In this document: positions 25,995-33,714 of the stretch, in pieces
Layout: the number at the start of each line of letters is the position of its first letter
Position numbering within the stretch: position 1 is the first letter of the stretch
Assembly (NCBI RefSeq): GCF_020217425.1
Contig: NZ_CP084090.1
Coordinates: 558,001-622,000 of the forward strand
DNA from: Halomicrobium urmianum
GTDB taxonomy: Archaea; Halobacteriota; Halobacteria; Halobacteriales; Haloarculaceae
Direction: 5' to 3'
Length of the DNA: 64,000 bases
The notes under the pieces: model-generated
Told to the model about the DNA's origin: nothing
Database searches by the model: none
The model's input: the letters and a program-made list of their open reading frames with translations, nothing else
Position numbers and translations under genes: made by a program

Positions 25995-26260
25995 TCAGAA
26001 CTCTCGCCGAGCCCGTCCCGCGACACCGCGGGGACGGGGCGACCGCCGCTCGCTGGGTTGGACCCGTTCCCGTCGATCACGCGGGCGACGACGGTATGGC
26101 TCCCCTCGGGCGGGTCGTACGTGAAGTTCCACTGTCGCCAGGCGTCGTCCGCCCGGACGCCGTCGCGGACGTCCGAGAGCGGGCCTGAGAGCCTCGCCTC
26201 CCGCCAGGGCGTCGCCCCCGTCGGGACGGAGCCGCGAGAGCACCGACGTGTTCGGAGGGT
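25995..26260 (-). pseudogene. Remnant of a sulfite-oxidase-type molybdopterin oxidoreductase (C-terminal domain)
   Basis: In one minus-strand frame, 26041-26210 encodes WREARLSGPL, then DDAWRQWNFTYDPPEGSHTV and ARVIDGNG. This is the pattern of the Mo-cofactor oxidoreductase dimerisation (Ig-like) domain. Just upstream the matching piece (RPDGGDA, as in a DGG-turn) is in a neighbouring frame, implying a one-base shift around 26205-26215. No catalytic moco domain remains. The fragment lies directly behind the permease gene and reads through into it, so it must not be taken as its N-terminus. Confidence 0.55.
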
Positions 26261-26461
26261 CGGAGACCGCACTTAGTCGTTCTGCGGACTCCGTCCCGAA
26301 TTCCGCCCGAGAGCCTTCCACAGTCGCGGCTCGACGGCTCGCACTCGAACGGAGTGTCAGCGTCCGCGCGAACGGAGTGGGCGCGGGCTCGCGGGACGAA
26401 CGCAGTGAGTCCTGCGGCGACCTCCGCCAGTCTCAAGCCGTCGGCGACCGCAGGATCGCTC
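26261..26461. other. Non-coding stretch between pseudogene and zinc-finger gene
   Basis: About 200 bases with GAACGGAGTG-type short repeats (near 26345 and 26380); no supported feature apart from serving as the upstream region of the small zinc-finger gene. Confidence 0.3.
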
Positions 26462-26581
26462 ATGAGCGACGGCGGCGGCCGGCCGTGCCCGATGTGCGAC
26501 CGTCCGATGTACCACCGGCACTGCAAGTACGTCTGTCCGGAGCACGGCGTCGTGTTCGACTGCGCGGACACCTTCTACTGA
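26462..26581 (+). CDS. Very small zinc-finger protein (39 aa)
   Basis: A 39-residue frame starting at the ATG at 26462. It has CPMCDRPMYHRHCKYVCPEH and ends GVVFDCADTFY, giving a C-x2-C and further Cys/His ligands of a single zinc finger. Such one-domain zinc-finger micro-proteins are conserved across haloarchaea and often affect motility, biofilm or stress. The stop is 20 bases before the stop of the oppositely oriented TVP38 gene. Confidence 0.75.
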   Translation: MSDGGGRPCPMCDRPMYHRHCKYVCPEHGVVFDCADTFY

Positions 26582-26600
26582 ATCGAGCCGGTACGGACGC

Positions 26601-27254
26601 TTACCCCGGCTGGCTCGCCCGGACGTGGCGGTAGGCCGGCCCGGCGACCACGAGCACGGCCAGGGCGAACGACGCCAGCAGGACGTGGACGCCGGCGTCT
26701 ATCCCCGACAGCGTGAGCCGCCGCATCGACGCTCCCGCGAGCACCTCGACGAACACCCATGGAATCTCGCCGACGAGCGTCCCCGCGAGGTAGGCCCGCA
26801 GCGACACGCCCGACAGCCCCGCGCCGTAGGAGACGGGGTCGGCCGGCAGCGGCGAGAGCCGGGCCGCCAGCACGCCCCGCGTCGCCCCGGTCACCTCGAC
26901 GACTCGGCGCCCGGCGTCGTTGAGCCGGCCGAACAGCCCCCCGGCCGTCCCGACGTGGCGGGCGAACAGGAAGGGCGGCACGCAGGTCAGCACGGCGCCG
27001 ACCAGCGCCACCGGGACCCCGTAGGACATCCCGAGCACGTACCCGACCAGCGCCGAGATCGGGCTGATCGGCCACGCGAACAGCGGCCGGACCAGATAGA
27101 GGACGGCGAGCGCTGCGCCGAACAGCAACGGCCGCTCGGAGAGCCCGGCGACCGCCTCAAGAATGCCCCGCGGCGAGAGCAGCAGCGTCGCGACGACGGC
27201 GAGGGCCACGACCACGCCGGTCGCGACCAGCTGGCGTCGCGTGAGCCGATCCAT
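26601..27254 (-). CDS. TVP38/TMEM64 (SNARE-associated/DedA-like) membrane protein
   Basis: A 217-residue multi-pass protein of the TVP38/TMEM64 family. LFAWPISPISALVGYVLGMSYG and GATRGVLAARLSPLPADPVS match the family's re-entrant loop and the conserved F/Y-x-R motif with Pro, and ISGVSLRAYLAGTLVGEIPW is the signature hydrophobic segment. Homologues have been linked to lipid scrambling in eukaryotes and DedA-like functions in prokaryotes. The ATG at 27254 follows a GTG, and is preferred. Confidence 0.8.
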   Translation of the reverse strand: MDRLTRRQLVATGVVVALAVVATLLLSPRGILEAVAGLSERPLLFGAALAVLYLVRPLFAWPISPISALVGYVLGMSYGVPVALVGAVLTCVPPFLFARHVGTAGGLFGRLNDAGRRVVEVTGATRGVLAARLSPLPADPVSYGAGLSGVSLRAYLAGTLVGEIPWVFVEVLAGASMRRLTLSGIDAGVHVLLASFALAVLVVAGPAYRHVRASQPG

Positions 27255-27350
27255 CACGCCAAGAGGGACGCTACGCCGACAAACCTCTTGTGGTCGCTCG
27301 GAACCGGAGCCGTAGACGACGGAAACGCCTGGGACTGGAGCGTCCTCCGG

Positions 27351-27437
27351 CTATAGTAGAAATTGACACTATTCACACATCGAGGGGCGCTCCGGGTGCC
27401 CTTCGCGTGGGTCACAGCGTTCAATTTCTACTATAGT
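27351..27437. repeat. Palindromic element copy 1 (87 bp)
   Basis: Ends with CTATAGTAGAAATTGA and its inverse complement (16-bp terminal repeats). It lies in the leader between the TVP38 gene and the DUF5830-like gene. Compared with the other two copies it is in reverse orientation: its left arm (CACTATTCACACATCGAGGGG) corresponds to their right arm. No open reading frame and no clear target-site duplication. Confidence 0.75.
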
Positions 27438-27576
27438 AGACGACTGACCAGCCGCCGTGGTGGGGTTGAAAGGGGCTCGGGCTTTCGGGCTGTTCTGAAC
27501 TACGTCGATCACGTTCCTGTTTCCCGGATTACCTAGCCCCGGAACGCTTAATTCGACCGACGACGACGCTTCGCGC

Positions 27577-27936
27577 GTGACGGACGAGCGCGTCGAGCTG
27601 GGGATCGAGCTGCTGGCTCACCTCGAACACGCCGAGCTGTCGGTCGCGGAGGCCATCGACCGGATCGAGGCGGTGACGACCAACCCCCAGCTCCAGCGGG
27701 AGATTCTCGAGGCCGCCGAAGAGCGGGGAATCATCGAGCGCTCCGGCGGGACCGTCGAGCCGACGGCGTCGGGGACCTACGTGAGCTTCGAGAGCGACGT
27801 GGTCGTCAAGGAGGGCGAGTTCGACTGCGAGCGCTGCGGCGCCGGCATCTCGGAGGGCCACTTCGTCAGCTTCGACGACGACGAGGTGGGTCCCTACGGG
27901 TCGACGTGCATCAGGAAGGTCCTCGGGAGAGAATAG
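27577..27936 (+). CDS. DUF5830-type small protein with zinc-finger-like C-terminus
   Basis: A 119-residue acidic protein starting at GTG 27577 (MTDERVELGIELLAHLEH). The N-terminal helical part resembles a winged-helix or HEAT-like module (RIEAVTTNPQLQREILEAAE). The end carries CERCGAGISEGHFVSFD and a lone GSTC, a ribbon with three to four Cys. I recall this as the haloarchaeal DUF5830 family, without experimental function. No neighbour shares its direction closely. Confidence 0.75.
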   Translation: MTDERVELGIELLAHLEHAELSVAEAIDRIEAVTTNPQLQREILEAAEERGIIERSGGTVEPTASGTYVSFESDVVVKEGEFDCERCGAGISEGHFVSFDDDEVGPYGSTCIRKVLGRE

Positions 27937-27961
27937 GAGTCGGTCCAGTGTACGGAGCGGC

Positions 27962-29065
27962 CTAGCGGCCCTGACGGAGTTCCTTGATGAGTTGCTTGAC
28001 GGTCTGCTGCTGGCGCTCCAGGAGTTCGTTCTGGCGCTGGACGGCCTCGGTCAGTTCGGCCAGTTGCTCCTCGACGGCTTCGAGGTCGTCGTCGCGGTCG
28101 GTCGGCTGTTGCGTCGTCTCGGCGGTGCCGGTCGCCCCCCCGGCGGAGCGACTTCGGTCGGCCGACGCCGCCGTCGGTCGGGACTCACGGTCGTTCGAGC
28201 GCGACCCGGCGTCCGCGGGTCCGCCCGCGTTCGCACTCGACCACTCGCTGTCTGCCGTCGCCCGTCCGCCGCCCTCGCCGGCGGGGCGCTCCCGGGCGTT
28301 CTGTTCCGGGGACTGTTCCGTCTCGCTGCCGTCGCCGCCGACGAGGGGATCGATGTCGGCGTCGAGGCCGAGGCCGCGCGAGGACTCGGACGGGCTCGCC
28401 GGGGACTCGCCGTCGTCGCCCTCGTCCTCCGTTTCGAGGGCGCGGTTGAGTTCGTCGAGCGAGCCGACGCCGTGGTACTCGAAGAGGGCCTCCTCCAGCG
28501 TCTTCCGCAGCAGCGCGGCCTGGTCGTTGGGCGCCTTGATCCGCTCGGGGCGGCCGCCGACCTCCAGCACGACGGCGGTGGCGACGCTGCCGTCCTCGAA
28601 GTGCAGGCCGGTCACGTCGTCGTAGGCGAGGGTCTCGTAGTCGCCGTCCCAGGTGTACTCGCCGACGTGTTTGAGCATGCGCTGGTCGGCGACCGCCAGC
28701 GTCAGTTCGCTGAAGCGGAACACGCCCGCGAGCCCCTCGCCGGGTTCGATGACGCCGTTGACCCGCAGCGCGCTCTCGAGCAGCCGCTCGAGGACGGGAT
28801 CGGTCCGGTTGCCCGGGACGGAGAACTCCCGCTTGCCGTCGACGTAGGTCAGCGAGAACGTCGTCTTGCGCCGGCCCTCCGAGATGCCTAGCCGCTCGAA
28901 GTCGTGCGGGTACTCGGAGACGTCTTCGTCGCTGAGCAGTCCCTCACCCCTGTAGATGAGCGTCCGCGTCGGGGTAAAACAGAGCGTGTCCTCGTCCCCG
29001 AGGCTCACCCCTGCCTGCACCTCCTCGTCCCCGAGCGCGTCCTGGACGAGGTCTGGTATCTCCAT
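27962..29065 (-). CDS. Haloarchaeal PH-like protein with disordered linker and coiled-coil tail
   Basis: A 367-residue protein started at the ATG at 29065 (MEIPDLVQDALGDEEV). Residues 1-200 form a PH-like beta-sandwich duplicated domain (for example TLCFTPTRTLIYRGEGLLSD and FRFSELTLAVADQRMLKHVG). About residues 205-320 are a Ser/Asp/Pro/Arg-rich disordered linker. The last 50 residues (DDLEAVEEQLAELTEAVQRQ and following) form a Leu/Gln heptad coiled coil ending LIKELRQGR. A scaffold role is possible; nothing fixes it. Convergent with the DUF5830-like gene. Confidence 0.65.
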   Translation of the reverse strand: MEIPDLVQDALGDEEVQAGVSLGDEDTLCFTPTRTLIYRGEGLLSDEDVSEYPHDFERLGISEGRRKTTFSLTYVDGKREFSVPGNRTDPVLERLLESALRVNGVIEPGEGLAGVFRFSELTLAVADQRMLKHVGEYTWDGDYETLAYDDVTGLHFEDGSVATAVVLEVGGRPERIKAPNDQAALLRKTLEEALFEYHGVGSLDELNRALETEDEGDDGESPASPSESSRGLGLDADIDPLVGGDGSETEQSPEQNARERPAGEGGGRATADSEWSSANAGGPADAGSRSNDRESRPTAASADRSRSAGGATGTAETTQQPTDRDDDLEAVEEQLAELTEAVQRQNELLERQQQTVKQLIKELRQGR

Positions 29066-29177
29066 GGTGGGCACGTACTCGTGATGTGGCTTAAATCCGC
29101 GGGTGCCAGACGGTGCCAGCCCCGGCGGAGATGAGAACCTTCAAGGCCACCTCCGGGCAACGATAGGATGCACACGC

Positions 29178-29320
29178 GCCCGGGTGGCTTAGCTGGACAT
29201 AGCGCCGCACTCATAGGGTCGTCAGACCTGCGCGGCACCATCCGGCATGACCGGTGGGCGCTCGTCACGCCTGCGACCTGGGTCATGCGGAGATCGAGGG
29301 TTCGGAGCCCTCCCCGGGCA
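29178..29320 (+). tRNA. Elongator tRNA-Met (CAT) with intron
   Basis: Exon 1 (29178-29215) starts GCCCGGG and exon 2 (29285-29320) ends CCCGGGC plus A, a 7-bp acceptor stem. The anticodon stem CCGCA/TGCGG flanks the CTCATAA loop, giving CAT. A 69-base intron (29216-29284) interrupts the loop after position 37, the canonical archaeal splice position. Intron ends GGGTC and GACC can pair to form the bulge-helix-bulge for the splicing endonuclease. The T arm GAGGGTTCGGAGCCCTC is intact. Confidence 0.93.
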
Positions 29321-29474
29321 CTTCTCAACGACCACGAGTCGCGAGCGACAGCGAGCGTCGAGTGATCTCTCCGAGAATGGCCGGAGAGGGCGGAGAACCC
29401 GGTAGGTCCAGCGCGAGCGCCAGCGAGCCGAGATGAGGACGATCGCGGCGCGATTGTCCGTCGTTCGGGGGCTG

Positions 29475-29560
29475 CTATAGTAGAAATTGAACGCACTGAC
29501 ACACTCGAGGGGGACCCGGGGTCCCCCTCGATGTGTAAGTAGTTTCAATTTCTACTATAG
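29475..29560. repeat. Palindromic element copy 2 (86 bp)
   Basis: Starts CTATAGTAGAAATTGAACGC and ends with the inverse of CTATAGTAGAAATTGAA, with an inner stem TCGAGGGGGAC paired to GTCCCCCTCGA. It lies between tRNA-Met and the sugar dehydrogenase gene and encodes nothing. Same orientation as copy 3, and the stem tip covaries with that copy. Confidence 0.8.
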
Positions 29561-29605
29561 CCCTCTCCCGGCCGCTCCACCGTGATTCCAGAACGAGGGC
29601 GGGAT

Positions 29606-31654
29606 TCAGTTCCCGTTCGACCCGTCGGTCTCGTTGTCGGCCTCTGTCGGCTCCGCGCCGGGTAGCGGGTCCGGAACCTGTGGCAGGTCCTCGCCCTCCT
29701 CCGGCGGAACAAGCTTGAAGAGGTATCCGGTCTCGCTGTCGGGGGCCCGGAGCAGCCGCCCCAGCTGGTTCGCGAGGACGAAGATCTCGCCCTCCTCGTT
29801 CTGACCGAACATCCGGACGAACTGGCTGAGCGTCCCCTCCTGTCCGTCCTGGACGATCAGCTCCTCCATCTCCCACAGCTCGTCCCGCGGCACGACGTCC
29901 TCGGTGGCGGTCGCGGTGTCGGTCGTGGCGTCCTCGCCACTAGGAGTAGCGGTGGCGTCCTCGTCGCTGCCCTCGGTAGCGGTCGGCGTTCCCCCGTCCG
30001 CGCCGTCGAACCCGTCCGGTGGCGTAGCGGCGAGGATCCGACCGAGCGGCTCGTTCCGGCTGGGGTCTTTCGTCCACTCGCCGAAGACGTACTTGCCCTC
30101 AAGCCCGTCGATCACGTCGTTCTCGTAGCGGTGGCCGCCGATGATCACGATGCCGACGTTCTGGCCCTGATAGGTATGGGGGTACTCGACGACGGGGTCG
30201 ATCAGTTCGCTCCCGTCGTAGGGCGCTTCGTCGGGTTCGGCGTCCGGGCAGTCCGTGATGGCGTCCGGATCGGCCGCGTTCTCGGTGCTGAAGCAGTGAG
30301 TGCCCTCCTTGACGTTCCAGCCGTAGTTGCCGCCCCGCTCGACGACGTCGGCCTCCTCGAAGAGGTTCTGGCCGGCGTCGGCGACGAAGCAGTTCCCCCG
30401 GCTGTCGAAGGAGATCCCGAACGGGTTGCGGAAGCCGTATGCGTAGATCTCGTCCAGCCCCTCGCTGTCGTCGCCGGCGAAGGGGTTGTCCTCCGGGATG
30501 CCGTAGGGCCGGTCCCCATCGCCGCCGTCGACGTCGATCCGGTGGACGTCGCCGAGCAGGTTCTCCGTGACGTCCTGACCGTTGCCGCCGGCGTTCTGGT
30601 CGTACCAGTCGTCGACGTGGCCGTACAGCTCGTCGTTCGCGCCGCCGCCGTCGCCCATGGGCACGTACAGGTAGCCGTCGGGTCCGAACGCCATCGGGCC
30701 GCTGTCGTGGTTGTACTGCGGTTTCTGGAACGAGAGCAGCACCTGCTCCGAGCCGGCGTCGACGTCGGTTCCGTCCTCGCCGACCTCGAACGAGGAGACG
30801 ACCTCGACGTGGGACCAGTCGTCGGGCGTGTCCTCGTTCGGGGGCCTGCTGTAGTGGAGGAAGAGGCGCTGGTCGTCGGGGAACTCCGGGTGTAACTCGA
30901 CGCCGAGCAGGCCGCGCTCGTCGTACTCGCTCTCGGGGTCACCGTACTGGCCGTTGTACGTTCCGAGTTCGACCATCCGGTCGGAGACGTTCAGCACCGG
31001 CTCGTCCGACAGGCCCTCGTCCGGGTCGACGGTCCACAGTTCGCCGGTCTGATCGGTGACGTAGTAGAAGTCGAGCTCGGGGTGGTCCTCGAAGTCGGTC
31101 GGGGCGGTCATCCCTTCCGCGACCACCTGGACGCCGACCTCCGTGCCCCGCTGGAAGAACCGGGCTGCCTGGGCGTCCCCGGCGGGCGTCGCGGTGCCGT
31201 CGCCGGTCCCGACCTCGACGTCGCCGCGCATGCTCACCGGGTGGACCTCGCAGAGGTACTCCGCCATCTCCTCGGTCGCGGTGAACGACACCGTCTGCGT
31301 CGCGCCCTGCTCCTCGATGATTTCGCTGCTGAGGAGCGTCTCCTCGTCCCCGTCGAGGACGGCGAAGTTGTGCGGCTGGCCGTCAACGTTCTCCCAGGTG
31401 ACCTCGTAGTCCCGGCCGGCCTGCAGGGTGAGCGTCGGATTGGGCCCCTCGCCGACGGGGTCGCCGGCGTCGTCGGGAACCGTCCAGCCGGAGGTGACGC
31501 CGCCGAGTCTGATCGCGATCGGCTCGTCCTGCTGGGCGAGCCCGACGCCGGCGAGGCCGACGCCGCCCGCGGCTGCGACGCCTTTCAGAACGCTTCGTCT
31601 CCGTACGCTGGCCGGATACGACTCCGAACCAGTCGAGTTGTCGTCTCCTGTCAT
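29606..31654 (-). CDS. Tat-exported cupredoxin-PQQ sugar dehydrogenase (GSDH-like) fusion
   Basis: A 682-residue exported protein. The Tat signal is around RRRSVLKGVAAAGG (residues 18-31). Residues about 45-150 are a cupredoxin domain with a type 1 copper site: His95 in PHNF, Cys135, His138 and Met142. It is followed by a six-bladed glucose/sorbosone dehydrogenase propeller (PMAFGPDGYLYVPMGDGGG, AYGFRNPFGISFD, VADAGQN and GGNYGWN). Within the propeller an insert rich in Thr, Asp and Ser (around residue 575-605) interrupts a blade. The copper domain could take electrons from PQQ-linked sugar oxidation. The ATG is at 31654; the enormous upstream extension of the frame is not real. Confidence 0.85.
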   Translation of the reverse strand: MTGDDNSTGSESYPASVRRRSVLKGVAAAGGVGLAGVGLAQQDEPIAIRLGGVTSGWTVPDDAGDPVGEGPNPTLTLQAGRDYEVTWENVDGQPHNFAVLDGDEETLLSSEIIEEQGATQTVSFTATEEMAEYLCEVHPVSMRGDVEVGTGDGTATPAGDAQAARFFQRGTEVGVQVVAEGMTAPTDFEDHPELDFYYVTDQTGELWTVDPDEGLSDEPVLNVSDRMVELGTYNGQYGDPESEYDERGLLGVELHPEFPDDQRLFLHYSRPPNEDTPDDWSHVEVVSSFEVGEDGTDVDAGSEQVLLSFQKPQYNHDSGPMAFGPDGYLYVPMGDGGGANDELYGHVDDWYDQNAGGNGQDVTENLLGDVHRIDVDGGDGDRPYGIPEDNPFAGDDSEGLDEIYAYGFRNPFGISFDSRGNCFVADAGQNLFEEADVVERGGNYGWNVKEGTHCFSTENAADPDAITDCPDAEPDEAPYDGSELIDPVVEYPHTYQGQNVGIVIIGGHRYENDVIDGLEGKYVFGEWTKDPSRNEPLGRILAATPPDGFDGADGGTPTATEGSDEDATATPSGEDATTDTATATEDVVPRDELWEMEELIVQDGQEGTLSQFVRMFGQNEEGEIFVLANQLGRLLRAPDSETGYLFKLVPPEEGEDLPQVPDPLPGAEPTEADNETDGSNGN

Positions 31655-31909
31655 TGGTCTGTCTCGCTGTCGTCGTCTTCGGGGCAGTGGACTAAACCTC
31701 GCGCGACGGTTCAGGCGGTAAGGCCAGCGGAATCCCGGCGCTGGATCGAATCGCGAGATTTGACGCGGGGAGTCCGACGTTACGACCCGCGTTCGCGACC
31801 CGCCGGGACCGCTGGACGGTGGCGGGAAACGTGCGGTTACAGCGGCCGTCCGGGGAGGACGACGGCACCACATCGAAACGGGTCTGTGTCGCCGACGGCA
31901 AGCGCCACC

Positions 31910-32380
31910 GTGAGCGAGGAGCATCCGATCCCGCAGGACGACTGGGCGACGATCGTCGATTCGGTCCCGCTCGTGTCGGTCGACCTCGTCGTCCGGCACG
32001 GCGACGGCGTGGTACTGGGAAAGCGGACCAACGAGCCCGCGAAGGGCGAGTGGTTCGTCCCCGGCGGCGTCGTCAGGAAGGGCGAGCGGCTCGACGAGGC
32101 CGTCAACAGGGTCGCAGAGGCCGAACTCGGCGTCCCGGTCTCTGTCCAGCGCCGGCTCGGCGTCTACGAGCACTTCTGGGACGAGGCCGACGTCGAGAGC
32201 GCGGACGGCAAGCACTACGTACCGATCGGATACGTCGTGACGACGGACGCGGACGAGCTGGCGCCCGACGACCAGCACGCCGACCTCCGGACGGTGTCGC
32301 CGCCCGTCGACGACGCCGACCTCCACCCCTACGTCAGGGACTACCTCGTCGACGCTGGCGTCCTCTCGGACGGGGGGTGA
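31910..32380 (+). CDS. GDP-mannose mannosyl hydrolase-like Nudix protein
   Basis: A 156-residue Nudix protein starting at GTG 31910 (MSEEHPIPQDDWATIV). PLVSVDLVVRHGDGVVLGKR, TNEPAKGEWFVPGG and DDQHADLRTV align along the whole length with the NudD/Gmm family, which releases mannose from GDP-mannose. As in that family, the Nudix box is degenerate (the REUxEE core reads RVAEAE). The gene is divergent from the sugar dehydrogenase. A role in nucleotide-sugar turnover or glycan synthesis is likely. Confidence 0.8.
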   Translation: MSEEHPIPQDDWATIVDSVPLVSVDLVVRHGDGVVLGKRTNEPAKGEWFVPGGVVRKGERLDEAVNRVAEAELGVPVSVQRRLGVYEHFWDEADVESADGKHYVPIGYVVTTDADELAPDDQHADLRTVSPPVDDADLHPYVRDYLVDAGVLSDGG

Positions 32381-32508
32381 CGGGGCGGGGCCGACGTCCG
32401 GAAGTACGGACGGCGACAGTCGCGGCCCGTACCGACCGGCAGTGGCCTTTAGCGACCATGCACACGCCGCCCGGTTCGCTTCAAGTCCGGAACGTCTATC
32501 AGCGATAG

Positions 32509-33690
32509 ATGCCCGAACCGGAGTCGCCGTTCGAGCGAGCACGACTCGGCTGGTGGCTCTACGTCGCCGCGCTGGCGGTCGTTGCGGGGTACATCGCCTA
32601 CTCCTTCGTCGGAATCCTGGTCCTGGGCGTCTTCGGCTACTACGCGACGCGACCGATCTACCGCGAGCTCCGGGGCGTGATCGACTCCGACGGACTCGTC
32701 GCGACCGCGACGATAGTACTCGTCCTGGGGCCGATCCTCCTGCTGCTAGCGTACACCGGCTTTCGGGTGTTCTCGGAGATCGGCCAGTTGGTCGGCGAGT
32801 CCGGACAGCAGCAGTTGCTCGGCGGTGCCCTCGAGGCGCTGACTGACCAGCAGCGGCAGGCGGTGCTCTCAGCCGTCGAGAATCCCCAGCAGCTAGCGCA
32901 ACAGCCCCAGCAGACGTTCGAGACGCTGCTCCAGACGGGGGGACAGGCCTTCTCGGCCGTCGCCGGTGGGCTGTTGCTGGTGTCGCTCGCGGTGACGCTG
33001 ACGTACTTCCTGCTGGAGAACGGCGACGAACTCGCCGAGGGGTTCCGAGAACTGGTCGGCGGGCGCGAGACGACCGCGTACAGCTACGCCACGACGGTCG
33101 ACGAGGACCTCGAGTCGGTGTTCTTCGGCAACTTCCTGTTCGTCGTCGCGATGTCCATCGTCGCGGCGGCCGCGTACTGGGCGACGAACCTCCTGGCGCC
33201 GGCCCCGCTCGCGGTTCCGATGGTGCCCGTGCTCGCCGTGTTGACGGGCGTCGCCAGCCTGATCCCGATCGTCGTCGGCAAGGTGATCTACCTCCCCGTG
33301 GTCGGCTACCTCGCCGTGCAGGCCCTCCAGGGGAACCGGGCTCACCTGGCGTTCGTCGGTGGCGTGCTGGTGGCGTACTTCTTCGTGCTCGACATCCTCC
33401 CACAGACCTTCGTCCAGCCCCTCCTCACGGGACGTACGGTGAACCCGCTGCTACTGCTGTTCGCGTACCTGCTCGGACCGATCCTGTTCGGCTGGTACGG
33501 CTTTTTCCTCATGCCGATCCTGTTCGTCCTGCTGCTGGAGGCGGTCCGGATCGCCCTCCCGGAACTGCTGCACGGCGAGCCGCTGACCCGGCGCCTGTCG
33601 ATGGGCGAGGACGTCGGGGCCGATCCGGGCGACGTACAGGAGTCGGTACCGGAGGGGGATTCGACCGGCGACACGCCGGGCGATCAGTGA
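32509..33690 (+). CDS. AI-2E-family permease, second copy
   Basis: A 393-residue multi-pass protein of the same family as the one at 24785. WWLYVAALAVVAGYIAYSFV and LGVFGYYATRPIYRELRGVI at the start, a Gln-rich loop around residue 100-140, and the C-terminal LLGPILFGWYGFFLMPILFV match the family layout. It starts at the ATG at 32509, 24 bases after a plausible box. The C-terminal tail is long, acidic and cytoplasmic. Confidence 0.85.
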   Translation: MPEPESPFERARLGWWLYVAALAVVAGYIAYSFVGILVLGVFGYYATRPIYRELRGVIDSDGLVATATIVLVLGPILLLLAYTGFRVFSEIGQLVGESGQQQLLGGALEALTDQQRQAVLSAVENPQQLAQQPQQTFETLLQTGGQAFSAVAGGLLLVSLAVTLTYFLLENGDELAEGFRELVGGRETTAYSYATTVDEDLESVFFGNFLFVVAMSIVAAAAYWATNLLAPAPLAVPMVPVLAVLTGVASLIPIVVGKVIYLPVVGYLAVQALQGNRAHLAFVGGVLVAYFFVLDILPQTFVQPLLTGRTVNPLLLLFAYLLGPILFGWYGFFLMPILFVLLLEAVRIALPELLHGEPLTRRLSMGEDVGADPGDVQESVPEGDSTGDTPGDQ

Positions 33691-33714
33691 CGTGCCGGTC
33701 GCCCGCGACGGGAG

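Noticed and set aside
24785-26272. 495-residue permease with long N-terminal domain
   Set aside because: The extension is the sulfite-oxidase-like remnant read in frame; the family start MDLDERSTRVLWW is at 25894.
29606-33403. 1,265-residue frame running past the sugar dehydrogenase start
   Set aside because: The extra N-terminal part is Arg/Pro-rich, antisense to the Nudix and permease genes, and precedes a proper Tat signal at 31654.
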